DNA of 64,000 nucleotides from Variimorphobacter saccharofermentans (GCF_014174405.1 NZ_JACEGA010000001.1:990001-1054000), one strand, 5' to 3'; positions 18,911 to 28,592 are shown, counted from the stretch's first letter. The notes: generated by a model from the sequence alone, not told the origin. A program made the numbers and translations.

Positions 18911-21148
18911 ATGAAAGAAATTGATTCGTTTCAAATTGGTACACAACCGGTTCGGACGGAGCGTATTGATAAACTTTACAAATACGTTACATCATTTGAA
19001 TACGGTATTTGTGCTGAAAGAGGTCATCTATTAACAGAGTTCTATAAGGATAACATGAATTTGCCCCCGATAGTGCGAAGAGCGAAAGCGATTGATTATG
19101 TACTTGAGAACATGAGTATTTATATTATGCCAGGAAGCTTATTCGCCGGAAATCATGCTTCCAAACCCAGATGGGCTCCGCTCTTCCCGGAATTCGAAGT
19201 TGAATGGGTAGAAGAGGAGTTGTTGAAAGGAAATCCATATTTTCCGTGGGAAAGACCAGCTGATCGCTATACACTGCAGGAAGAAGATAAGCCATTAATT
19301 AAGGATATGTGTGACTGGTGGAAAGGAAAAACCCATACGGATACACTCCGGGCAAGATTACCAAAAGAAGCACTTATTACTCATTATGATTTAAAAGCAG
19401 CGGATATCGGTACCTATTTCCAAGGTGGTGATGGTCATTTTGCACCGGATCATGAATATTTAATCAATCACGGCGTACAAAAGCTGATTGATGATTGTGT
19501 AAAATATCGTGATGAGCTTGATTGGAGCCAGCCGGATACGATTAAGAAAAAGGATTTCTATGACGCTGCCATCATTAGTGCAAATGCAATAATCAAATTT
19601 GCAGCAAGATATGCTGATTTAGCTGAAAAAATGGCATCTGAGGAAAAGGATGAAACACGTAAAAAAGAACTTATGCTGATTGCTGATACCTGTAGATGGA
19701 TTCCAAAGAATCCGGCAAGAAATTTCTATGAAGCATTACAGTTTATCATATTGACACATATTTGTATTCAAATTGAAGACAGTGGTGCAGGAGTATCCTT
19801 TGGGCGATATGATCAGTATATGTATCCATTCTATAAAAAAGGAATTCAAGACGGAAGCCTAACAGATGATCTGGCATTAGAACTGACCGAGAATTTCTTC
19901 CTTCAGATTTATACCTGTAATAAGGTAAGAAGCTGGATTGATACGGACTTTTATCGTGGTGTACCGATGTTCCAGAATCTAACGATCGGTGGACAGGATC
20001 CGATTAAGAAATGTGATGCTACCAACGAATTAAGTTATATTTGCCTGGATGCAACCTATCACACCAGAATTCCTCAACCATCCTTAACAGTACGTTTTCA
20101 TAAGAATACTCCATATGAGTTTAAAATCAAGGTAGCTGAGGTAATTCGATTAGGTACTGGACTACCATCCATTTTCAACGATGAAACCTATATTCCGGCG
20201 CTAATGAACCGTGGTTATGAATTGAATGATGCATATAATTATTGCATTATCGGTTGCGTTGAACCTGGCACAGCCGGACTGCTGGGAGGAAGAACTGGCG
20301 GAGCCTGGTTGAACTGTACAAAGGCATTGGAAATGTCCCTCTACAACGGACTGGATCCAAGAACCGGTATATGCCTGCATACCAATAAAGATAATAAAGA
20401 TCTTGCAACATTTGAAAGTTTTGATGAAGCAAAGGAAGCATACTTAAATCAGATTGCTTACTACATAAAGCAGGAAGCAATTCTGGAGAATACCATTGAT
20501 CAGGTTTGGGAGGAAACATTGGAAGAGCCCATGGCTGCCATTTTTGGTTGTACTACCACCACAATTCCGAGAGGAAAGCCGATTAAGCAAGGTGGAGCAA
20601 AATATGACTTAACTGGACAGCAGACAATCGGTACAGCTAATGTTGCAAACAGCCTATATGCAATAAAGAAATTAGTGTTTGATGATAAAGTAATCACCGG
20701 AGCACAACTGAAGCATGCATTACTAACTAATTTCTCCGATATGGAAACAAAGCCTACTGGTCCACAGATAAAAGCACTTTGCCTTGGAGTTCATAAGTAC
20801 GGTAATGATATTGATGAGGTGGACGAGCTTGCGAGAGAAATGTTAGCGTTTGTAGCAAATGAGTTGAGTAGTTATAAGAATACAAGATATGGAAGAGGAC
20901 CGATTGGAGGTACACTTCACTGTTCCACCAGTACGGTATCCAGTAACACACCATTTGGTAAAGTATGTGGAGCAACTCCGGATGGTCGTGAAGCATATAC
21001 TGCGGTGGCAGATGGTCAATCGCCAATGAGAGGAACGGATGTCAGCGGACCTACTGCAGCAATAGCATCTGTAGCAAAGATTAATAACATTTTATTATCC
21101 TGTGGTTCCTTATATAATATGAAGTTCAGCCCATCAGACCTGTGTTAA
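18911..21148 (+). CDS. glycyl radical enzyme, large fragment lacking the radical loop
   Basis: 745 residues covering the ten-stranded barrel of a glycyl radical eliminase (glycerol dehydratase, choline lyase, hydroxyproline dehydratase group). The active-site thiyl cysteine is Cys449 in G-C-V-E-P-G, with Glu451 as the expected base. The chain stops at S-P-S-D-L-C, exactly where relatives continue into the C-terminal glycyl radical domain. That domain is encoded by the next gene, 49 bases on. The two products should assemble into one enzyme. Start ATG 18911 follows AAGGAGG by 7 bases. Substrate unknown; the operon's ribose-type transporter suggests a sugar, polyol or similar small molecule. 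No aldehyde dehydrogenase or shell genes are adjacent. Confidence 0.88.
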   Translation: MKEIDSFQIGTQPVRTERIDKLYKYVTSFEYGICAERGHLLTEFYKDNMNLPPIVRRAKAIDYVLENMSIYIMPGSLFAGNHASKPRWAPLFPEFEVEWVEEELLKGNPYFPWERPADRYTLQEEDKPLIKDMCDWWKGKTHTDTLRARLPKEALITHYDLKAADIGTYFQGGDGHFAPDHEYLINHGVQKLIDDCVKYRDELDWSQPDTIKKKDFYDAAIISANAIIKFAARYADLAEKMASEEKDETRKKELMLIADTCRWIPKNPARNFYEALQFIILTHICIQIEDSGAGVSFGRYDQYMYPFYKKGIQDGSLTDDLALELTENFFLQIYTCNKVRSWIDTDFYRGVPMFQNLTIGGQDPIKKCDATNELSYICLDATYHTRIPQPSLTVRFHKNTPYEFKIKVAEVIRLGTGLPSIFNDETYIPALMNRGYELNDAYNYCIIGCVEPGTAGLLGGRTGGAWLNCTKALEMSLYNGLDPRTGICLHTNKDNKDLATFESFDEAKEAYLNQIAYYIKQEAILENTIDQVWEETLEEPMAAIFGCTTTTIPRGKPIKQGGAKYDLTGQQTIGTANVANSLYAIKKLVFDDKVITGAQLKHALLTNFSDMETKPTGPQIKALCLGVHKYGNDIDEVDELAREMLAFVANELSSYKNTRYGRGPIGGTLHCSTSTVSSNTPFGKVCGATPDGREAYTAVADGQSPMRGTDVSGPTAAIASVAKINNILLSCGSLYNMKFSPSDLC

Positions 21149-21197
21149 GAACGATAGGATAAGACTATTATAACTATTTTAAGAATGGAGGATAATT

Positions 21198-21449
21198 ATG
21201 TCAGAAGTAATGATTAATAAAAATGATGGATTGGCTAGATTTGTAAGCTTAATCGACCGATATTTTGCGGCTGGCGGAGCCCAAATGCAATTTAATGTTG
21301 TGAGTAAAAAGACACTTCTGGATGCACAGAAAAATCCGGAGAAATATGCTAATCTTCTTGTTAGAGTTGCTGGATACAGTGCTTACTTTACTCAGTTATC
21401 CAAGGACGTTCAAAAGGATATTATCGAACGTACTGAAGAAAAAATATAA
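21198..21449 (+). CDS. separate glycyl radical domain protein
   Basis: 83 residues matching only the C-terminal domain of glycyl radical enzymes. R-V-A-G-Y-S-A-Y-F places the radical glycine at Gly59, and the upstream Q-F-N-V-V-S-K-K-T-L-L-D-A-Q-K motif is typical of the eliminase class, not of pyruvate formate-lyase. It has its own GGAGG and ATG. It differs from the rescue protein YfiD/GrcA, which supplements an already complete enzyme: here the neighbouring large subunit has no such domain. It should be the target of the activase encoded at 25386-26357. Confidence 0.9.
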   Translation: MSEVMINKNDGLARFVSLIDRYFAAGGAQMQFNVVSKKTLLDAQKNPEKYANLLVRVAGYSAYFTQLSKDVQKDIIERTEEKI

Positions 21450-21505
21450 TAGGGGAACAATAAAATACTATGAATGCCTGATGAACAGGCAGCAGGAGGG
21501 TAATT

Positions 21506-22624
21506 ATGAGGAAAAGAATTATATGTTTCGTTATTGGTGTTTCAATGATTTCAACCATGCTTTTTGGATGTACTTCCGCAACAGAACTAAAGCAGGCAGG
21601 TACCTCTAATAGCGATGAGAAGAAGGTAGAAGCTTCGGGAGAAGTTTTCTCAGCAACACCGGAGCAATTGGCTTTATTACCGGAAGAAATGATTGGTGAA
21701 AAAGATCAGTTTAAGGGCTTGAAGATTGGATTTTCTCAAAGAAACATTGCAGGCTCAGAATGGTGGGAGCAGTTGGTCAGACTTGCTGAGGATGAAGCGA
21801 AACACTTAGGTATTGAATTAACCGTTTATGACGGTGGTAACGATTTAACAAAACAGTTAGCTGATATTGAAACATTAGTGAACTTGCAGCCGGATGCTAT
21901 TATTGTTAATCCTTTTCATTCTACAGGAGTTCTTCCTGCAATTGAAAAAGTTCATGCTGCGAATATTCCTTTAACAGTAGTTAACTGTGCACTCGATGCT
22001 GAAGGATCTCCCTTTACATTTGTATCCTGTGATGTTGAAAACAGTGGTTATCAATCAGGTTATCAACTAGCAAAATCCTATGATGAGAAATATGGTTGGC
22101 AGGATCAGGTACAGGCATTGGTATTATCTGCAGCTGCTCAGGAAGAAGAATCTGACTTAAGAAGATGGGGTCAGATTGCGGGTTACAACGATTATATGCT
22201 TGAGAAATATGGACAATCCAATCTTGATATCGTAGCTTACCGCTATTATAACTGGCAGCCTGAACCTGCTATGAATGAGACACTGGATGCATTACAGGCA
22301 AATCCGGACCTTGATATTATATTTGCAGCATGTGACGGTGGTGCACAGGGTGTTGTAGCTGCTCTTGACTCAGTTGGTAAAACTGGTGACATCATGATTA
22401 CGTCTATTGATGCTAGAAAATCTGTATTAGAATGGATTAAAAACGGTGATAAGGGTGTCGTAGGTACTGTAGCGAATGATCCCAGAATGATGGGTAAATG
22501 GGCAGTGTATTTGGCAGCACTTCAAGCAACTGGTGTAACAACACCTTCTACCTTCTACGTTCCCAATACATTATATACAGCTGATAACGTAAATACTGTG
22601 TATGATCCTAATTCAACATATTAA
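21506..22624 (+). CDS. sugar-type ABC transporter substrate-binding lipoprotein
   Basis: 372 residues. The lipobox L-F-G-C gives Cys22 as the lipid-modified residue. After a 40-residue linker follows a periplasmic-binding fold of the ribose/galactose family (F-S-Q-R-N-I-A-G-S-E-W-W, then D-A-I-I-V-N-P). The nonstandard Q-A/W-rich binding region makes the ligand hard to guess. It is placed between the split enzyme and the transporter ATPase, so it likely captures the enzyme's substrate. GGAGGG precedes the ATG. An intercistronic hairpin follows. Confidence 0.92.
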   Translation: MRKRIICFVIGVSMISTMLFGCTSATELKQAGTSNSDEKKVEASGEVFSATPEQLALLPEEMIGEKDQFKGLKIGFSQRNIAGSEWWEQLVRLAEDEAKHLGIELTVYDGGNDLTKQLADIETLVNLQPDAIIVNPFHSTGVLPAIEKVHAANIPLTVVNCALDAEGSPFTFVSCDVENSGYQSGYQLAKSYDEKYGWQDQVQALVLSAAAQEEESDLRRWGQIAGYNDYMLEKYGQSNLDIVAYRYYNWQPEPAMNETLDALQANPDLDIIFAACDGGAQGVVAALDSVGKTGDIMITSIDARKSVLEWIKNGDKGVVGTVANDPRMMGKWAVYLAALQATGVTTPSTFYVPNTLYTADNVNTVYDPNSTY

Positions 22625-22703
22625 TCAGATAGTATGATACAGATACTAATTAAATATTAAGATATTATTTGTTTCCCAATTATTAACAATCCCCTTATAA
22701 TAT

Positions 22704-22740
22704 GCTCTGGTAGCGGTCCCCCCCAGATCGCTACCGGAGC
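22704..22740 (+). promoter_or_regulatory. intercistronic stem-loop
   Basis: GCTCTGGTAGCG pairs with CGCTACCGGAGC around a C-rich loop, with no T run after it. Such stems after binding-protein genes usually stabilise the upstream mRNA and limit read-through into the transporter genes. Confidence 0.7.
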
Positions 22741-22779
22741 AATAGATAAAATATAGTTTGACATAAAGGAGTTGGGTAT

Positions 22780-24303
22780 ATGGAGCGTTCCAAGGCAATT
22801 GAGATGAAAAACATTACTAAAAAATTTTCCGGTGTTAAAGCCTTGGATGATGTCACCTTCAGTGTACAGCAGGGTGATATTCATGCCTTAGTTGGCGAAA
22901 ATGGTGCAGGAAAATCCACTTTGATGAATATATTAAGCGGTAGTTATTCACATCATACAGTGGAGGGATGTGTTTTCATAAATGGTCAAGAAGTAAAACT
23001 TAATAATCCGAAAGAAGCAAATCAACACGGAATAGTAATGGTTCATCAGGAACTTGCTTTAATCCCGGAACTGAGTGTTGCTGAAAACATGTTTTTAGGT
23101 AATATGCCATTGAAAAATGGAATGATCGATTGGAAAACAATGTACACCAAAGCAATGGAAGCACTTAAAAGACTTTCACTTGATATTGATGTACATTTGA
23201 AGGTAAAACATTTAAGTGTTGGTCATCAACAATTAGTAGAAATTTCAAAAGCAATTCTAATGGGCGGAAAGGTTATGATATTGGACGAACCAACGGCACC
23301 CCTTACCGGAAGAGAAATAGAATTCCTTTTTAAGGTTCTACGACAACTTAAAGAAGAAGGAATCACCATAATTTATATTTCTCATCGATTGGAAGAGATT
23401 TTTGCTTTAACAGATACTGTATCAGTAATGCGTGATGGCAGAATGATTACAACGAAAAAAACCTCGGAGGTCAGTGAGCATGATCTTGTTTCCTTCATGA
23501 TAGGCCGTGAGATGGAGGATTTCTATCCAAAGGAAAAGACAATGATCGGAAATACCATATTATCGATTAAAAATTATTGTGTAGCTCATCCGAACTATCC
23601 GGGTAAAAATATAGTAAATGATGTAACTATGAGTTTTAAAGCTGGTGAAATTGTAGGGATTGCAGGACTACTTGGAGCTGGTCGAACGGAATTAATGTCC
23701 GCATTAATTGGAGCATATACACAGAAGGGCTCAGGAATTGTAGAATTGAATAATAAAGAGGTAAAAATTAAAAATCCACGACAAGCTATAGGATATGGGA
23801 TAGGTTTCGTCTCTGAGGATCGTAAGGGGAATGGTCTCATATTAAAACAAACAATCGGCTTTAATACCAGTCTGGCTGCACTTGATCGAGTAACTAAGAA
23901 TCGCCTTCTGAATAAAAGAAAAGAGGAAAAACTTACACTGGATATGATTGATAAGCTGAAGATTAAGACTACAAATTATATCAATCCGGTCAAAAGTCTA
24001 AGTGGTGGAAATCAGCAAAAGGTTGTATTAGCCAAATGGATGGCGACGGATCCTAAAATTCTCATACTTGATGAACCAACCAGGGGCGTTGATGTTGGAG
24101 CAAAATATGAAATATATAGTATTATGAAGAAGCTTGCCCAGCAAAATGTAGCAATTATTATGATATCCTCTGATATGCAGGAAATCATCGGAATGAGTGA
24201 TCGTGTATATGTTATGTATGAGGGTAAGGTATCCGGCGAACTAAAGAGAGATCAGTTATCAGAAAAAGCGATAATGGAGTATGCAGCTGGTGCCGCATGC
24301 TAA
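22780..24303 (+). CDS. sugar ABC transporter ATPase, two-domain
   Basis: 507 residues with tandem ATPase domains of the RbsA/MglA family. Domain 1 has Walker A G-E-N-G-A-G-K-S-T and Walker B I-L-D-E-P-T. Domain 2 has the family's G-L-L-G-A-G-R-T variant, signature L-S-G-G-N-Q-Q-K and I-L-I-L-D-E-P-T-R-G. It powers import through the permease downstream. Comparison with this intact protein is what shows that the homologue at 14360-15778 is dead. Confidence 0.94.
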   Translation: MERSKAIEMKNITKKFSGVKALDDVTFSVQQGDIHALVGENGAGKSTLMNILSGSYSHHTVEGCVFINGQEVKLNNPKEANQHGIVMVHQELALIPELSVAENMFLGNMPLKNGMIDWKTMYTKAMEALKRLSLDIDVHLKVKHLSVGHQQLVEISKAILMGGKVMILDEPTAPLTGREIEFLFKVLRQLKEEGITIIYISHRLEEIFALTDTVSVMRDGRMITTKKTSEVSEHDLVSFMIGREMEDFYPKEKTMIGNTILSIKNYCVAHPNYPGKNIVNDVTMSFKAGEIVGIAGLLGAGRTELMSALIGAYTQKGSGIVELNNKEVKIKNPRQAIGYGIGFVSEDRKGNGLILKQTIGFNTSLAALDRVTKNRLLNKRKEEKLTLDMIDKLKIKTTNYINPVKSLSGGNQQKVVLAKWMATDPKILILDEPTRGVDVGAKYEIYSIMKKLAQQNVAIIMISSDMQEIIGMSDRVYVMYEGKVSGELKRDQLSEKAIMEYAAGAAC

Positions 24304-24360
24304 GAGAATAAAATCTATGTAGAAAGGTTATGCCGCAAAGGCATAGAATGGAGGTATACT

Positions 24361-25335
24361 ATGTCAGGATATGATATGACAGGGGGATTAGCTACTACTT
24401 CAAAGAAAAATATAGTAGGGAACTCACTAGGATTTATCAAAAATAATTTTGTAGTAATAGCCTTTATTGCACTAATAATCTTTGGTAGCATTGCGTCTCC
24501 TGCATTTTTAACAGTTAGTAATATTAAGACTGTTTTATTACAGAATTCAATCTACGCTATATGTGCATTAGGTATGTTATTTATTGTTATTACAGGAGGT
24601 ATTGATCTTGCAGTCGGTTCCTATGTAGTAGTAGCAGTTTGTTTTACAGCCGGCTTCATACAAGAAGGAAGAGGTTGGCTAGCAATCATTCTTGTAGCAG
24701 TAATGAGTATAGTATTTGGTTTGATCTCTGGAGTTCTCGTAGCATATGCAAAGGTAGCTCCATTTATTGCTACACTAGCGATGATGACGATATTAAAGGG
24801 TATTGCGTATATCTATCAGGTAGGTCAGAATCGTAGAATTGATGGTACCTTCTGGCCAGAATTTATTCAGGGTAATATCCTTGGTATTCCTTCTCCTGTT
24901 TTCATTTTATTCATTGTATATATCATTGTTGTGTTTATGCTTAAGAAAACAAAGTTCGGCCGCGGAATTTATGCAATTGGTGGTAATTCTGAGACAGCTA
25001 GGCTTGCTGGAATTAATGTTAAGAAATATCTTGTAATTACATACTCATTAGGTGGCTTGCTATTTGGCATGGCTGGAATGATACTTGCCGGAAGACTCAG
25101 TATGGGTACAGCTACTGTTGGTGACGGTTATGAGTTGGATGCGATAGCAGCGGTTGTTGTCGGTGGTGCGACTCTTTCAGGTGGAGTGGGTAGTCCTACA
25201 AAGACACTAATTGGTGCCTTCCTGATTGGCGCATTAGGTAATATCATGAATCTGGTAGGAATAGCATCTTACCCACAGATGATTATTAAAGGTATTATCA
25301 TTGTAGCAGCAGTATTAATGAACCGTGATAATTAA
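24361..25335 (+). CDS. sugar ABC transporter permease
   Basis: 324 residues with about nine membrane helices and the RbsC family loop G-G-N-S-E-T-A-R-L-A-G-I-N-V-K that contacts the ATPase. The channel partner of the proteins encoded at 21506 and 22780. GGAGG lies 7 bases upstream of the ATG. Confidence 0.93.
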   Translation: MSGYDMTGGLATTSKKNIVGNSLGFIKNNFVVIAFIALIIFGSIASPAFLTVSNIKTVLLQNSIYAICALGMLFIVITGGIDLAVGSYVVVAVCFTAGFIQEGRGWLAIILVAVMSIVFGLISGVLVAYAKVAPFIATLAMMTILKGIAYIYQVGQNRRIDGTFWPEFIQGNILGIPSPVFILFIVYIIVVFMLKKTKFGRGIYAIGGNSETARLAGINVKKYLVITYSLGGLLFGMAGMILAGRLSMGTATVGDGYELDAIAAVVVGGATLSGGVGSPTKTLIGAFLIGALGNIMNLVGIASYPQMIIKGIIIVAAVLMNRDN

Positions 25336-25385
25336 ACTATGCTTTTGTTATCGAATGGTTAAGAAGTGAAGAAGGAGATGCAAAC

Positions 25386-26357
25386 ATGGTTAACTATACA
25401 GGAAATAAAACAATAGCTTCTGAAATCCTTAATAAAAAAGGCATGGTATCAAATATTGAACGGTACGCGATAAATGACGGCTTTGGTCTGAGAACAACAG
25501 TATTTCTCAAAGGATGCCCGTTACGTTGTAAATGGTGCAGTAATCCTGAAACTCAGAAATTTAACTGTGAAATGGTTTTTTTTGAGGATCAATGTATCGG
25601 TTGTGGAGAATGTGTAAAGCTTTGTCGTTATGGTGCATTGGATAATGGTCTGAAGGCTGACCGGTCAATTTGTGACAAATGCTATTTGAGGGAGGATGCT
25701 TTTTCATGTACTCTAAAATGCTATCCTCAATGTCGCAAAATTGATGGACAAGAAATGACTGTAAAAGAAGTATTTGATGTGGTTAAGCGGGATATACAGT
25801 TTTATCATCTAAGTGGTGGAGGAGTAACTATATCCGGCGGAGAACCATTGGCTCAACCAGAGTTTACATTAAATCTATTACAAACATTTAAGCAGAACTA
25901 TATCAATACGGCAATTGAAACTTGTGGATATGCTCGAGAAGATGATTATGAAGCAATTGCTCCTTATCTAGATATGGCGTTTATGGATTTAAAGTCAGCA
26001 GATACTGTAAAACATGAAGAGTGGACTGGAGCAAGTAATGCAAGTATATTAAATAATATTATAGTGATGGATGAGCTTTCAAAAGAATATGGGTTTGATT
26101 TTATCATCCGTACGCCAGTCATTCCAGGATTTAATGATAGCGCTCATGAGATACAGTCTATTGGAAAGTTTGTTACTGAGAATTGTAAGAATTACAAAGG
26201 AATGGAACTGTTACCGTATCATAAGCTGGGACGTGGAAAGTATATAAGCCTTGGTCGTATATATGAATTAGAAGGATTGAAAGCCCCATCAGATGAACAG
26301 ATGAATGAGTTACATAAAATTCTTATTAATATGGGAATCAATTTATATCAGTTTTAG
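25386..26357 (+). CDS. glycyl radical enzyme activating enzyme
   Basis: 323 residues. The radical SAM cluster motif is C-P-L-R-C-K-W-C (Cys44, 48, 51). A ferredoxin-like insert with C-I-G-C-G-E-C-V-K-L-C and further cysteines at about 96, 99, 108, 112 and 116 marks the activase type used by eliminases, not the short pyruvate formate-lyase activase. G-G-E-P-L-A binds S-adenosylmethionine. It should abstract hydrogen from Gly59 of the small protein at 21198. Last gene of the operon; a terminator follows. Confidence 0.94.
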   Translation: MVNYTGNKTIASEILNKKGMVSNIERYAINDGFGLRTTVFLKGCPLRCKWCSNPETQKFNCEMVFFEDQCIGCGECVKLCRYGALDNGLKADRSICDKCYLREDAFSCTLKCYPQCRKIDGQEMTVKEVFDVVKRDIQFYHLSGGGVTISGGEPLAQPEFTLNLLQTFKQNYINTAIETCGYAREDDYEAIAPYLDMAFMDLKSADTVKHEEWTGASNASILNNIIVMDELSKEYGFDFIIRTPVIPGFNDSAHEIQSIGKFVTENCKNYKGMELLPYHKLGRGKYISLGRIYELEGLKAPSDEQMNELHKILINMGINLYQF

Positions 26358-26407
26358 TTATGATTAAGATAAACCAGTAATTAATAATATTGCGTAATAT
26401 ATTAGTA

Positions 26408-26434
26408 GGGACAATTATGGAAAGTAATTGTCCC
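26408..26434 (+). terminator. terminator of the glycyl radical enzyme operon
   Basis: GGGACAATTA pairs perfectly with TAATTGTCCC around a 7-base loop, followed by T-rich sequence. Confidence 0.75.
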
Positions 26435-26482
26435 TGTTGATGTATTATGTAACATCCATAATAATTCTCTTTTCTTAAAATA

Positions 26483-27289
26483 TTACCTCTTATCAAGAAA
26501 ATCCTTATCGACTACATCTGATATACTATCAGAATGACGTTTCTTTATAAATATCGCGATGATCAGTAGCAGAATACTGATCCATTGTGACACGGATAAT
26601 CCAAGGAGAAATCCTCGAGCACTGTCTCCCCGAAGAAACTCCATAATAAACCTCATAATACTGTATAGAATAAGGTAGCTTGTAAGAATAGCTGTGGCAC
26701 TCTTCGCTTTTCTGGCTGAATAATATAGGAATAGAAATATACCGAAGTTAACAGCACTTTCTAATAATTGTACTGGAAATAAGGATACCTCATTAGGAGC
26801 AACCAATGAACGATGGAATACGATATGCATCCACCCTTCATAGGGAATACCATAGCAGCAGCCTGCGAAAAAGCATCCTATTCTGCCAAAAGCATGTACC
26901 AGTGGTACAATGGGAATAATCGTTGCAATCATACCGGTGGTTGGAACCTGGTATCTACGACAGTAAAATAGCATCAAAAGAAAACCGGCGATAAAGCCTC
27001 CATAAAATACGAAACCACCCGACAAGAGGGAGATCAACAGTTGATAGTCATGTATAATTCGATCGATGTTCTGAAGGATTAACGGAAGCTCAATAATCAG
27101 ATATAATAGCTTACCACCAACAATAAAACCGATGATACCATAAATGATAGCAAATATTACATCTTCATTTTTGATCGACATCCTGCGAGCCAGAGATAAA
27201 GCAACGATGGTACCAATGATGACACCAATTAATATCATAAGTCCGTATAAGGCGATGGTATGTCCAAGAATAGTGACTTCAGGTAGCAT
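26483..27289 (-). CDS. lgt: prolipoprotein diacylglyceryl transferase
   Basis: Attaches diacylglycerol to the lipobox cysteine of prolipoproteins in the membrane. 268 residues with seven predicted helices and the Lgt signature H-A-F-G-R-I-G-C-F-F-A-G-C-C-Y-G near residues 137-152. GGAGG precedes the ATG at 27289. Single gene. Confidence 0.93.
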   Translation of the reverse strand: MLPEVTILGHTIALYGLMILIGVIIGTIVALSLARRMSIKNEDVIFAIIYGIIGFIVGGKLLYLIIELPLILQNIDRIIHDYQLLISLLSGGFVFYGGFIAGFLLMLFYCRRYQVPTTGMIATIIPIVPLVHAFGRIGCFFAGCCYGIPYEGWMHIVFHRSLVAPNEVSLFPVQLLESAVNFGIFLFLYYSARKAKSATAILTSYLILYSIMRFIMEFLRGDSARGFLLGLSVSQWISILLLIIAIFIKKRHSDSISDVVDKDFLDKR

Positions 27290-27347
27290 TGATTCCCTCC
27301 ATTAATACAGTGTAGGAATTTTGGTGAATTTTCTTATACATGAAAAG

Positions 27348-27405
27348 GGCTGTTGTATAATATATTACAGAGAATTAATCTCTGCTGATACATTTCGCAA
27401 CAGCC
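27348..27405 (-). terminator. long hairpin after the DUF4190 gene
   Basis: GGCTGTTG pairs with CAACAGCC, with an inner AGAGATTAATTCTCT stem. Arms resemble those of the 29289-29470 element and the purL terminator. Confidence 0.65.
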
Positions 27406-27418
27406 TCTCCAATTATTA

Positions 27419-27688
27419 TTATGCTAATGATGCAAGTGCGCCTACACAAGCAACACATGCAATGAAGGAGATTGTACAAATAGCTAAGCTAATGATACTA
27501 AGTACAACACCTGCGGTAGCCATTCCGGAAGGATTCCTTTTCTTTGAATCCATACCTAAGATTAATCCTACGATTGCCAAAACAATTCCTAATATAGCGC
27601 CATATCCAAAGAAAATGCAGATAAATGATACAATACCAAGAACTAAAGAGGCTATCGCTTTGCCGTCTGCTGGTCTCTTATCTTCCAT
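27419..27688 (-). CDS. DUF4190-type small membrane protein
   Basis: 89 residues with two long hydrophobic helices and the G-K-A-I-A-S-L-V-L-G-I-V opening plus G-V-V-L-S-I-I-S-L typical of DUF4190 proteins. Function unknown. GGGAGG precedes the ATG; a hairpin lies past the stop. Confidence 0.75.
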   Translation of the reverse strand: MEDKRPADGKAIASLVLGIVSFICIFFGYGAILGIVLAIVGLILGMDSKKRNPSGMATAGVVLSIISLAICTISFIACVACVGALASLA

Positions 27689-27864
27689 TGTATTATCCTC
27701 CCTATTATAGTTGATAAGATTATTTTATAGAAAACAGCATCCATTGTCAACATAATCTGACACAATATAATAATTCTATAAAAAATGTATTAATTTTTTA
27801 TATAGTATATTCGAAATAGCGCTTAATATTCAAATTAATTATTGAGTAACTGCATAGTTATTTC

Positions 27865-27923
27865 TTGACAGTGTAACAATGTTATGTTATATTCATAAAA
27901 ACAATAAAACAATGTTACGTTAC
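27865..27923 (+). promoter_or_regulatory. promoter and paired repeat before the yhbD-like gene
   Basis: TTGACA (27865-27870), 17 bases, TATATT (27888-27893). AACAATGTTATGTTAT at 27875-27890 recurs as AACAATGTTACGTTAC at 27908-27923, once in the spacer and once before the ribosome site. Likely operators for the downstream DNA-binding protein. Confidence 0.65.
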
Positions 27924-27937
27924 AGAGGTGATCATAA

Positions 27938-28573
27938 TTGAACTTAATATCCAAAAAGGACCTACTGGCTATAACTGGAATATCCTATGGACAGCTATAT
28001 CGATGGAAGAGGGAACGTCTCATTCCGGAAGAATGGTTTATTAAGCAATCTGCCTATACAGGACAGGAAACCTTTTTTCCGAGAGACCAGATTCTAAGTC
28101 GGATAAAATCCATATTAGATATGAAGGATCATTATTCCCTGGAGGAGCTTGCGAAAATGTTATCTCCAGAGACTGGCGAGAAAAGGATACCAATTGAGAG
28201 TATGCAGGATATATCAGAGATTAATAGCAGTTTATTGGAGCGTCTTCCGCAGATCCTAGATAAAACACAGTACGATATTCTTGAGGTGACGATGACAATT
28301 GCCATATCAAGATTAGCAGCCAGACACAGTCTATCCATAGAGGAGATGGAGGATTTACTGAGAAAAAGTATGAGTGCCGGTTCAAGACTTAGAAAGACCA
28401 ATGTTATTGGTATTATTTTTACCATCGACAAGGAATTTCATGTGTTATTTTCATCAGATACCACGATATTGGATTTTGACAGCACGATTACAGTAATTGA
28501 TCAGATAGCCTTAGAAGAAATTGCAGACGAAATAAAGCTAAAATACAAGAACCGTTTTATCCAATCAAGTTAA
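27938..28573 (+). CDS. YhbD family DNA-binding protein (DUF4004)
   Basis: 211 residues. A MerR-like helix-turn-helix opens the protein (L-L-A-I-T-G-I-S-Y-G-Q-L-Y-R-W-K-R-E-R-L-I-P), and the rest is typical of YhbD. The start is TTG at 27938 after GAGGTG. In Bacillus the yhbD gene also adjoins bactofilin genes, as here. The repeats at its promoter suggest autoregulation. Confidence 0.85.
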   Translation: MNLISKKDLLAITGISYGQLYRWKRERLIPEEWFIKQSAYTGQETFFPRDQILSRIKSILDMKDHYSLEELAKMLSPETGEKRIPIESMQDISEINSSLLERLPQILDKTQYDILEVTMTIAISRLAARHSLSIEEMEDLLRKSMSAGSRLRKTNVIGIIFTIDKEFHVLFSSDTTILDFDSTITVIDQIALEEIADEIKLKYKNRFIQSS

Positions 28574-28592
28574 GAATAGGGAGGGAGCATAA

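Noticed and set aside
21149..21197. The enzyme split as a plain sequencing frameshift
   Set aside because: The gap has a stop, a ribosome site and a start, and no coding remnant in any frame; adding or removing one or two bases does not join the parts.
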